64,000 bases of DNA, taken from positions 124,001-188,000 of the forward strand of contig NW_027195232.1 in the NCBI RefSeq assembly GCF_038502225.1. The letters run 5' to 3'. This DNA comes from Cherax quadricarinatus (taxonomy: Eukaryota; Arthropoda; Malacostraca; Decapoda; Parastacidae). Position 1 is the stretch's first letter, and each line of letters begins with the position of its first letter. Below, piece by piece: positions 31,962 to 43,300 of this stretch. The notes below the pieces were generated by a model. The model had not been told where the DNA came from and did no database searches. It was given only the letters and a program-made list of their open reading frames with translations. Position numbers and translations under genes: made by a program.

Positions 31962-32098
31962 TATATATAGGCGTCCTGCTCCACCTCTGGTTAGTGTGAC
32001 TTTGTCAATGGTCCAAGTCGGACCGAAACGTCGTCGTAAGCTTCTCTCTTTTATGTGCCGGTTATTTGTGTATCGTTCCAGTCACGGTATTGTGCCTT
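31962..32098 (+). mobile_element. 3' terminal region of the second PLE
   Basis: A TATATATA motif (31962-31969) is followed by the hammerhead-like hairpin and the GGTATTGTGCC motif (32086-32096). The order and spacing match the end of the first PLE. Confidence 0.65.
32000..32035 (+). ncRNA. Hammerhead-ribozyme-like hairpin of the second PLE
   Basis: Stem GGTCC/GGACC (32010-32014, 32020-32024) is followed by GAAACGTCGTC. This gives the AC/GT minimal stem III and a GTC cleavage triplet. The 5' core reads CTTTGTCAAT where CUGAUGA is expected, so this copy is probably inactive. The inverted fragment at 30777-30795 keeps the GAAAC part but has lost stem pairing. Confidence 0.45.
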
Positions 32099-32935
32099 TT
32101 TTGTTATTTAACTACCAGACCAGTAGTTAAGGTTTGAAGCTGATCAGATGAGTCATTCTTCCTAAGTGGCATCAGCCTTTAAATATTGAAGTCGTTCAGA
32201 AATAAACTGAAAAAATAACGTGGTTTAACTGGAATAAAAAAAAACCCACAGTATTTTACCCATAAAATGCTTATCCTACACATCTCTGCTGTCGTCGATA
32301 TTTTTGGTATCTTTTTCAAAAGTTTGAAGTTCCGGCACTGAGGATTATTGAAAGTTATGTGAGACATTTCAGGATGCTGGGAAAGTGTTCAACAGCTCAG
32401 GTCATAGAGCACGTCAGCATGATAATTGTTCAAAGAATTTGGTCCTCGTTACCATTAAGAAGAGTTGAAAGTTTGAAGGCGATTGGACGAGGCATTTTCG
32501 AATTATGACCGATATAAATTTGTTGGAAGAAAAAAAAAGAAACGTTCAGGTAGCCTAAAACACTTCTGAAAAAAATAAATTCTAGAAAAATGTAAGAACA
32601 ACTATACAAGTTTGTGACCTGGACCTGGGAAGCATCATAACTTAGAGGTTGATCTCACGGTGTCGCTGTTCCCATCTTGTCTTCACCTATTTTTCACTGT
32701 CTTCATTAGGTTCCTCCCTTATTATCTTCAACAGATTGCTATAACCTTTTTGTTGTAATATATCAGCTCTTATAGACAAGAACTAAGAGATAACCATAGA
32801 TCTGAGAGCACTGGTATCACACACTCGTCTGTTTTTCACAAAAAAGTCTGTATGGCCATCACAAAAATGGCCATACAGATTATGCGGAGCAGCAATTGCC
32901 AGAATCAAGCTGTTATATTCCACATGTATGTTATG
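32099..32935. other. No recognised gene; one hairpin
   Basis: AT-rich. A 13-bp inverted repeat with a 7-nt loop lies at 32847-32879 (TCTGTATGGCCAT and its complement). Nothing else is supported. Confidence 0.45.
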
Positions 32936-33175
32936 TACTTTTCTTCTGTTCTTATGTATTACTATACTGTTATTATTACTCTGCTTTTTCGTGTGATGTG
33001 TTTTTCTTGCGCTTTTCAATATTATTCTTGTACAGTTTTATAAGATTCTGGGCAATACTTCCGTGTTACTGTATAATTTTTTCAGTGTTGCTTTATTATT
33101 TTTTGAGTGTTACTGTACAGTTCTTGTATGTTAATATGCTGTTCGTTTATGTTGGTGTAATGTACAAGTATGTTG
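32936..33175. repeat. Strongly diverged copies of the 21-bp minisatellite
   Basis: Words such as TTCTTCTGTTCTTATGTATT, CCGTGTTACTGTA, GAGTGTTACTGTACAGTTCT and TGTATGTTAATATGCTGTTC follow the pattern of the array at 3675-6715, but only some positions are kept. Confidence 0.55.
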
Positions 33176-33294
33176 TTATACTCCACCTTCCACAGTAGTC
33201 TCACATTCATGTCTCCCGAAACAATATTAATGCGACATAACACTACAGTACACATCAAAAAACTATTAACTCGAGAAAAATAACTTCAGCAGCT

Positions 33295-36200
33295 GATCCT
33301 GCAACCTGGCAAGTCCACTACATTGTTGATCCTGCAACCTGGTAAGTCCACTACATTGTTGATCCTGCAACCTGGCAAGTCCACTACATTGTTGATCCTG
33401 CAACCTGGTAAGTCCACTACATTGTTGATCCTGCAACCTGGTAAGTCCACTACATTGTTGATCCTGCAACCTGGCAAGTCCACTACATTGTTGATCCTGC
33501 AACCTGGTAAGTCCACTACATTGTTGATCCTGCAACCTGGCAAGTCCACTACATTGTTGATCCTGCAACCTGGTAAGTCCACTACATTGTTGATCCTGCA
33601 ACCTGGTAAGTCCACTACATTGTTGATCCTGCAACCTGGTAAGTCCACTACATTGTTGATCCTGCAACCTGGTAAGTCCACTACATTGTTGATCCTGCAA
33701 CCTGGTAAGTCCACTACATTGTTGATCCTGCAACCTGGTAAGTCCACTACATTGTTGATCCTGCAACCTGGTAAGTCCACTACATTGTTGATCCTGCAAC
33801 CTGGTAAGTCCACTACATTGTTGATCCTGCAACCTGGTAAGTCCACTACATTGTTGATCCTGCAACCTGGCAAGTCCACTACATTGTTGATCCTGCAACC
33901 TGGTAAGTCCACTACATTGTTGATCCTGCAACCTGGTAAGTCCACTACATTGTTGATCCTGCAACCTGGTAAGTCCACTACATTGTTGATCCTGCAACCT
34001 GGTAAGTCCACTACATTGTTGATCCTGCAACCTGGTAAGTCCACTACATTGTTGATCCTGCTGCAACTTGGTAAGTCCACTACATTGTTGATCCTGCAAC
34101 CTGGTAAGTCCACTACATTGTTGATCCTGCAACCTGGTAAGTCCACTACATTGTTGATCCTGCAACCTGGTAAGTCCACTACATTGTTGATCCTGCAACC
34201 TGGTAAGTCCACTACATTGTTGATCCTGCAACCTGGTAAGTCCACTACATTGTTGATCCTGCAACCTGGTAAGTCCACTACATTGTTGATCCTGCAACCT
34301 GGCAAGTCCACTACATTGTTGATCCTGCAACCTGGTAAGTCCACTACATTGTTGATCCTGCAACCTGGTAAGTCCACTACATTGTTGATCCTGCAACCTG
34401 GTAAGTCCACTACATTGTTGATCCTGCAACCTGGTAAGTCCACTACATTGTTGATCCTGCAACCTGGTAAGTCCACTACATTGTTGATCCTGCAACCTGG
34501 TAAGTCCACTACATTGTTGATCCTGCAACCTGGCAAGTCCACTACATTGTTGATCCTGCAACCTGGTAAGTCCACTACATTGTTGATCCTGCAACCTGGT
34601 AAGTCCACTACATTGTTGATCCTGCAACCTGGTAAGTCCACTACATTGTTGATCCTGCAGTCCACTACATTGTTGATCCTGCAACCTGGTAAGTCCACTA
34701 CATTGTTGATCCTGCTGGCAAGTCCACTACATTGTTGGCAACCTGGCAAGTCCACTACATTGTTGATCCTGCAACCTGGTAAGTCCACTACATTGTTGAT
34801 CCTGCAACCTGGTAAGTCCACTACATTGTTGATCCTGCAACCTGGTAAGTCCACTACATTGTTGATCCTGCAACCTGGTAAGTCCACTACATTGTTGATC
34901 CTGCAACCTGGTAAGTCCACTACATTGTTGATCCTGCAACCTGGTAAGTCCACTACATTGTTGATCCTGCAACCTGGCAAGTCCACTACATTGTTGATCC
35001 TGCAACCTGGTAAGTCCACTACATTGTTGATCCTGCAACCTGGTAAGTCCACTACATTGTTGATCCTGCAACCTGGTAAGTCCACTACATTGTTGATCCT
35101 GCAACCTGGTAAGTCCACTACATTGTTGATCCTGCAACCTGGTAAGTCCACTACATTGTTGATCCTGCAACCTGGTAAGTCCACTACATTGTTGATCCTG
35201 CAACCTGGTAAGTCCACTACATTGTTGATCCTGCAACCTGGTAAGTCCACTACATTGTTGATCCTGCAACCTGGTAAGTCCACTACATTGTTGATCCTGC
35301 AACCTGGTCCACTAAGTCCACTACATTGTTGATCCTGCAACCTGGTAAGTCCACTACATTGTTGATCCTGCAACCTGGTAAGTCCACTACATTGTTGATC
35401 CTGCAACCTGGTAAGTCCACTACATTGTTGATCCTGCAACCTGGTAAGTCCACTACATTGTTCCAACTGGTAAGTCCACATTGTTGATCCTGCAACCTGG
35501 TAAGTCCACTACATTGTTGATCCTGCAACCTGGTAAGTCCACTACATTGTTGATCCTGCAACCTGGTAAGTCCACTACATTGTTGATCCTGCAACCTGGT
35601 CCACTACATTGTTGATCCTGCAACCTGGCAAGTCCACTACATTGTTGATCCTGCAACCTGGTAAGTCCACTACATTGTTGATCCTGCAACCTGGTCCAAG
35701 TCCACTACATTGTTGATCCTGCAACCTGGTAAGTCCACTACATTGTTGATCCTGCAACCTGGTAAGTCCACTACATTGTTGATCCTGCAACCTGGTAAGT
35801 CCACTACATTGTTGATCCTGCAACCTGGTAAGTCCACTACATTGTTGATCCTGCAACCTGGTAAGTCCACTACATTGTTGATCCTGCAACCTGGTAAGTC
35901 CACTACATTGTTGATCCTGCAACCTGGCAAGTCCACTACATTGTTGATCCTGCAACCTGGTCCACTACAAGTCCACTACATTGTTGATCCTGCAACCTGG
36001 TAAGTCCACTACATTGTTGATCCTGCAACCTGGTAAGTCCACTACATTGTTGATCCTGCAACCTGGTAAGTCCACTACATTGTTGATCCTGCAACCTGGT
36101 AAGTCCACTACATTGTTGATCCTGCAACCTGGTAAGTCCACTACATTGTTGATCCTGCAACCTGGCTACATTGTTGATCCTGCAACCTGGTAAGTCCACT

Positions 36201-37374
36201 ACATTGTTGATCCTGCAACCTGGCAAGTCCACTACATTGTTGATCCTGCAACCTGGTAAGTCCACTACATTGTTGATCCTGCAACCTGGTAAGTCCACTA
36301 CATTGTTGATCCTGCAACCTGGATCCTGCAACCTGGTTTAAGTCCACTACATTGTTGATCCTGCAACCTGGTAAGTCCACTACATTGTTGATCCTGCAAC
36401 CTGGCAAGTCCACTACATTGTTGATCCTGCAACCTGGTAAGTCCACTACATTGTTGATCCTGCAACCTGGTAAGTCCACTACATTGTTGATCCTGCAACC
36501 TGGCAAGTTTAAGTCCACTACATTGTTGATCCTGCAACCTGGTAAGTCCACTACATTGTTGATCCTGCAACCTGGTAAGTCCACTACATTGTTGATCCTG
36601 CAACCTGGCAAGTCCACTACATTGTTGATCCTGCAACCTGGTAAGTCCACTACATTGTTGATCATGCAACCTGGTAAGTCCACACATTGTTGATCCTGCA
36701 ACCTGGCAAGTCCACCATATTGTTGATCCTGCAACCTGGTAAGTCCACACATTGTTGATCCTGCAACCTGGCAAGTCCACTACATTGTTGATCCTGCAAC
36801 CTGGCAAGTCCACCACATTGTTGATCCTGCAACCTGGCAAGTCCACTACATTGTTGATGCAACCTGGTAAACCATTGTTGATCCTGCAACCTGGTAAGTC
36901 CACTACATTGTTGATCCTGCAACCTGGCAAGATCCTGCAACCTTAAGTCCACACATTGTTGATCCTGCAACCTGGGAAGTCCACTACATTGTTGATCCTG
37001 CAACGTGGCAAGTCCACTACATTGTTGATACTGCAACCTGGCAAGTTTGCAACCACATTGTTGATCCTGCAACCTGTAAGTCCACTACATTGTTGATCCT
37101 GCAACCTGGCAAGTTTGCCACATTGTTGATCCTGCAACCTGGCAAGTCCACTACATTGTTGATCCTGCAACCTGGCAAGTCCACTACATTGTTGATCCTG
37201 CAACCTGGCAAGTCCACTACATTGTTGATCCTGCAACCTGGCAAGTCCACTACATTGTTGATCCTGCAACCTGGCAAGTCCACTACATTGTTGATCCTGC
37301 AACCTGGCAAGTCCACTACATTGTTGATCCTGCAACCTGGCAAGTCCACTATATTGTTGATCCTGCAACCTGGT
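33295..37374. repeat. 33-bp satellite array, about 4.1 kb (about 120 units)
   Basis: The unit contains GATCCTGCAACCTGGTAAGT and CCACTACATTGTT. A single C/T change (CTGGCAAG or CTGGTAAG) distinguishes two subtypes. The CAAG type is scattered in the left and centre and almost fixed in 37100-37350. Because 33 is a multiple of 3, long frames stay open on both strands (LILQPGKSTTL, GCRINNVVDLP); these are not genes. The left 750 bp is almost perfectly regular, while broken units accumulate from 34640 to 37090. The right edge joins the 47-bp satellite directly. Confidence 0.97.
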
Positions 37375-40300
37375 AGTGATGGAGTCACTTAAGTTACAGT
37401 ATCTGTGACCATCATGAGTAAAATGATGGAGTCACTTAAGTTACAGTAGCTGTGACCATCATGAGTAAAATGATGGAGTCACTTAAGTTACAGTAGCTGT
37501 GACCATCATGAGTAAAATGATGGAGTCACTTAAGTTACAGTAGCTGTGACCATCATCAGTAAAGTGATGGAGTCACTTAAGTTACAGTAGCTGTGACCAT
37601 CATCAGTAAAGTGATGGAGTCACTTAAGTTACAGTAGCTGTGACCATCATCAGTAAAGTGATGGAGTCACTTAAGTTACAGTAGCTGTGACCATCATCAG
37701 TAAAGTGATGGAGTCACTTAAGTTACAGTAGCTGTGACCATCATCAGTAAAGTGATGGAGTCACGTAAGTTACAGTAGCTGTGACCATCACCAGTCACAT
37801 CAGTACCATCAAGTGATGGAGTCACTTAAGTTACAGTAGCTGTGACCATCATCAGTAAAGTGATGGAGTCACTTAAGTTACAGTAGCTGTGACCATCATC
37901 AGTAAAGTGATGGAGTCACTTAAGTTACAGTAGCTGTGACCATCATCAGTAAAGTGATGGAGTCACTTAAGTTACAGTAGCTGTCACCATCATCAGTAAA
38001 GTGATGGAGTCACTTAAGTTACAGTAGCTGTCACCATCATCAGTAAAGTGATGGAGTCACTTAAGTTACAGTAGCTGTCACCATCATCAGTAAAGTGATG
38101 GAGTCACTTAAGTTACAGTAGCTGTGACCATCATCAGTAAAGTGATGGAGTCACTTAAGTTACAGTAGCTGTGACCATCATCAGTAAAGTGATGGAGTCA
38201 CTTAAGTTACAGTAGCTGTGACCATCATCAGTAAAGTGATGGAGTCACTTAAGTTACAGTAGCTGTGACCATCATCAGTAAAGTGATGGAGTCACTTAAG
38301 TTACAGTAGCTGTGACCATCATCAGTAAAGTGATGGAGTCACTTAAGTTACAGTAGCTGTGACCATCATCAGTAAAGTGATGGAGTCACTTAAGTTACAG
38401 TAGCTGTCACCATCATCAGTAAAGTGATGGAGTCACTTAAGTTACAGTAGCTGTGACCATCATCAGTAAAGTGATGGAGTCACTTAAGTTACAGTAGCTG
38501 TCACCATCATCAGTAAAGTGATGGAGTCACTTAAGTTACAGTAGCTGTCACCATCATCAGTAAAGTGATGGAGTCACTTAAGTTACCGTAGCTGTCACTA
38601 TCATCAGTAAAGTGATGGGAGTCACATCATCAGTAAAGTAAGTCACTTAAGTTACAGTAGCTGTCACCATCATCAGTAAAGTGATGGAGTCACTTAAGTT
38701 ACAGTAGCTGTGACCATCATCAGTAAAGTGATGGAGTCACTTAAGTTACAGTAGCTGTGACCATCATCAGTAAAGTGATGGAGTCACTTAAGTTACAGTA
38801 GCTGTGACCATCATCAGTAAAGTGATGGAGTCACTTAAGATACAGTAGCTGTGACCATCATCAGTAAAGTGAAGGAGTCACTTAAGTTCAGTAGCTGTGA
38901 CCATCATCAGTAAAGTGATGGAGTCACTTAAGTTACAGTAGCTGTGACCATCATCAGTAAAGTGATGGAGTCACTTAAGTTACAGTAGCTGTGACCATCA
39001 TCAGTAAAGTGATGGAGTCACTTAAGTTACAGTAGCTGTGACCATCATCAGTAAAGTGATGGAGTCACTTAAGTTACAGTAGCTGTCACCATCATCAGTA
39101 AAGTGATGGAGTCACTTAAGTTACAGTAGCTGTGACCATCATCAGTAAAGTGATGGAGTCACTTAAGTTACAGTAGCTGTGACCATCATCAGTAAAGTGA
39201 TGGAGTCACTTAAGTTACAGTAGCTGTGACCATCATCAGTAAAGTGATGGAGTCACTTAAGTTACAGTAGCTGTGACCATCATCAGTAAAGTGATGGAGT
39301 CACAGTTAAGTTACAGTAGCTGTGACCATCATCAGTAAAGTGATGGAGTCACTTAAGTTACAGTAGCTGTCACCATCATCAGTAAAGTGGAGTCACGTAA
39401 GTTACAGTAGCTGTGACCATCATCAGTAAAGTGATGGAGTCACTTAAGTTACAGTAGCTGTGACCATCATCAGTAAAGTGATGGAGTCACTTAAGTTACA
39501 GTAGCTGTCACCATCATCAGTAAAGTGATGGAGTCACTTAAGTTACAGTAGCTGTGACCATCATCAGTAAAGTGATGGAGTCACTTAAGTTACAGTAGCT
39601 GTGACCATCATCAGTAAAGTGATGGAGTCACTTAAGTTACAGTAGCTGTCACCATCATCAGTAAAGTGATGGAGTCACTTAAGTTACAGTAGCTGTGACC
39701 ATCATCAGTAAAGTGATGGAGTCACATAAGTTACAGTAGCTGTGACCATCATCAGTAAAGTGATGGAGTCACTTAAGTTACAGTAGCTGTGACCATCATC
39801 AGTAAAGTGATGGAGTCACTTAAGTTACAGTAGCTGTGACCATCATCAGTAAAGTGATGGAGTCACTTAAGTTACAGTAGCTGTGACCATCATCAGTAAA
39901 GTGATGGAGTCACTTAAGTTACAGTAGCTGTGACCATCATCAGTAAAGTGATGGAGTCACTTAAGTTACAGTAGCTGTGACCATCATCAGTAAAGTGATG
40001 GAGTCACTTAAGTTACAGTAGCTGTCACCATCATCAGTAAAGTGATGGAGTCACTTAAGTTACAGTAGCTGTGACCATCATCAGTAAAGTGATGGAGTCA
40101 CTTAAGTTACAGTAGCTGTGACCATCATCAGTAAAGTGATGGAGTCACTTAAGTTACAGTAGCTGTGACCATCATCAGTAAAGTGATGGAGTCACTTAAG
40201 TTACAGTAGCTGTGACCATCATCAGTAAAGTGATGGAGTCACTTAAGTTACAGTAGCTGTGACCATCATCAGTAAAGTGATGGAGTCACTTAAGTTACAG

Positions 40301-43300
40301 TAGCTGTGACCATCATCAGTAAAGTGATGGAGTCACTTAAGTTACAGTAGCTGTCACCATCATCAGTAAAGTGATGGAGTCACTTAAGTTACAGTAGCTG
40401 TGACCATCATCAGTAAAGTGATGGAGTCACTTAAGTTACAGTAGCTGTGACCATCATCAGTAAAGTGATGGAGTCACTTAAGTTACAGTAGCTGTCACCA
40501 TCATCAGTAAAGTGATGGAGTCACTTAAGTTACAGTAGCTGTGACCATCATCAGTAAAGTGATGGAGTCACTTAAGTTACAGTAGCTGTGACCATCATCA
40601 GTAAAGTGATGGAGTCACTTAAGTTACAGTAGCTGTGACCATCATCAGTAAAGTGATGGAGTCACTTAAGTTACAGTAGCTGTGACCATCATCAGTAAAG
40701 TGATGGAGTCACTTAAGTTACAGTAGCTGTGACCATCATCAGTAAAGTGATGGAGTCACTTAAGTTACAGTAGCTGTGACCATCATCAGTAAAGTGATGG
40801 AGTCACTTAAGTTACAGTAGCTGTGACCATCATCAGTAAAGTGATGGAGTCACTTAAGTTACAGTAGCTGTGACAATCATCAGTAAAGTGATGGAGTCAC
40901 AGTTAAGTCACCATACAGTAAAGTGATGGAGTCACTTGTTGTACCATCATCAGTAAAGTGATGGAGTCACATAAGTTACAGTAGCTGTGACCATCATCAG
41001 TAAAGTGATGGAGTCACTTAAGTTACAGTAGCTGTGACCATCATCAGTAAAGTGATGGAGTCACTTAAGTTACAGTAGCTGTGACCATCATCAGTAAAGT
41101 GATGGAGTCACATAAGTTACAGTAGCTGTGACCATCATCAGTAAAGTGATGGAGTCACATAAGTTACAGTAGCTGTGACCATCATCAGTAAAGTGATGGA
41201 GTCACATAAGTTACAGTAGCTGTGACCATCATCAGTAAAGTGATGGAGTCACTTAAGTTACAGTAGCTGTGACCATCATCAGTAAAGTGATGGAGTCACT
41301 TAAGTTACAGTAGCTGTGACCATCATCAGTAAAGTGATGGAGTCACTTAAGTTACAGTAGCTGTGACCATCATCAGTAAAGTGATGGAGTCACTTAAGTT
41401 ACAGTAGCTGTGACCATCATCAGTAAAGTGATGGAGTCACTTAAGTTACAGTAGCTGTGACCATCATCAGTAAAGTGATGGAGTCACTTAAGTTACAGTA
41501 GCTGTAACCTTCATCAGTAAAGTTACAGTAGCTGTGACCATCATCTGTAAAGTGATGGAGTCACTTAAGTTACAGTAGCTGTGACCATCATCAGTAAAGT
41601 GATGGAGTCACTTAAGTTAAAGTAGCTGTCACCATCATCAGTAAAGTGATGGAGTCACTTAAGTTACAGTAGCTGTGACCATCATCAGTAAAGTGATGGA
41701 GTCACTTAAGTTACAGTAGCTGTCACCATCATCAGTAAAGTGATGGAGTCACTTAAGTTACAGTAGCTGTGACCATCATCAGTAAAGTGATGGAGTCACT
41801 TAAGTTACAGTAGCTGTCACCATCATCAGTAAAGTGATGGAGTCACTTAAGTTACAGTAGCTGTGACCATCATCAGTAAAGTGATGGAGTCACTTAAGTT
41901 ACAGTAGCTGTGACCATCATCAGTAAAGTGATGGAGTCACTTAAGTTACAGTAGCTGTCACCATCATCAGTAAAGTGATGGAGTCACTTAAGTTACAGTA
42001 GCCATCATCAGTAAAGTGATGGAGTCACTTAAGTTTAAGTTACAGTAGCTGTCGCCATCATCAGTAAAGTGATGGAGTCACTTAAGTTACAGTAGCTGTC
42101 ACCATCATCAGTAAAGTGATGGAGTCATTTAAGTTACAGTAGCTGTGACCATCATCAGTAAAGTGATGGAGTCACTTAAGTGACCATCATCAGTAAAGTG
42201 GAGTCACTACAGTAGCTGTCACCATCATCAGTAAAGTGATGTTACAGAGTCACAGTAAAGTATGGAGTTACAGTAGCTGTGACCATCATCAGTAAAGTGA
42301 TGGAGTCACTTAAGTTACAGTAGCTGTCACCATCATCAGTAAAGTGATGGAGTCACTTAAGTTACAGTAGCTGTGACCATCATCAGTAAAGTGATGGAGT
42401 CACTTAAGTTACAGTAGCTGTGACCATCATCAGTAAAGTGATGGAGTCACTTAAGTTACAGTAGCTGTCACCATCATCAGTAAAGTGATGGAGTCACTTA
42501 AGTTACAGTAGCTGTCACCATCATCAGTAAAGTGATGGAGTCACTTAAGTTACAGTAGCTGTGACCATCATCAGTAAAGTGATGGAGTCACTTAAGTTAC
42601 AGTAGCTGTCACCATCATCAGTAAAGTGATGGAGTCACTTAAGTTACAGTAGCTGTCACCATCATCAGTAAAGTGATGGAGTCACTTAAGTTACAGTAGC
42701 TGTCACCATCATCAGTAAAGTGATGGAGTCACTTAAGTTACAGTAGCTGTGACCATCATCAGTAAAGTGATGGAGTCACTTAAGTTACAGTAGCTGTCAC
42801 CATCATCAGTAAAGTGATGGAGTCACTTAAGTTACAGTAGCTGTCACCATCATCAGTAAAGTGGAGTCACTTAAGTTACAGAGTGACCATCATCAGTAAA
42901 GTGATGGAGTCACTTAAGTTACAGTAGCTGTCACCATCATCAGCAAAGTGATGGAGTCACTTAAGTTACAGTAGGTGTCACCATCATCAGTAAAGTGATG
43001 GAGTCACTTAAGTTACAGTAGCTGTCACCATCATCAGTAAAGTGATGGAGTCACTTAAGTTACAGTAGTCACCATTATCAGTAAAGTGATGGAGCCACTT
43101 AAGTTACAGTAGTTGTGACCATCATCAGTAAAGTGATGGAGTCACTTAAGTTACAGTAGCTGTCACCATCATCAGTAAAGTGATGGAGTGACTTAAGTTA
43201 CAGTAGATGTGACCATCAGTAAAGTGATGGAGTCACTTAAGTTAAAGTAGCTGTCGCCATCATCAGTAAAGTGATGGACTCACTTAAGTTTCAGTAGCTG

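Noticed and set aside
33266..36331. Frames of 472, 669 and 731 codons on both strands
   Set aside because: They are the 33-bp satellite read in frame (33 is a multiple of 3). Both strands are open equally and there is no start context or domain.
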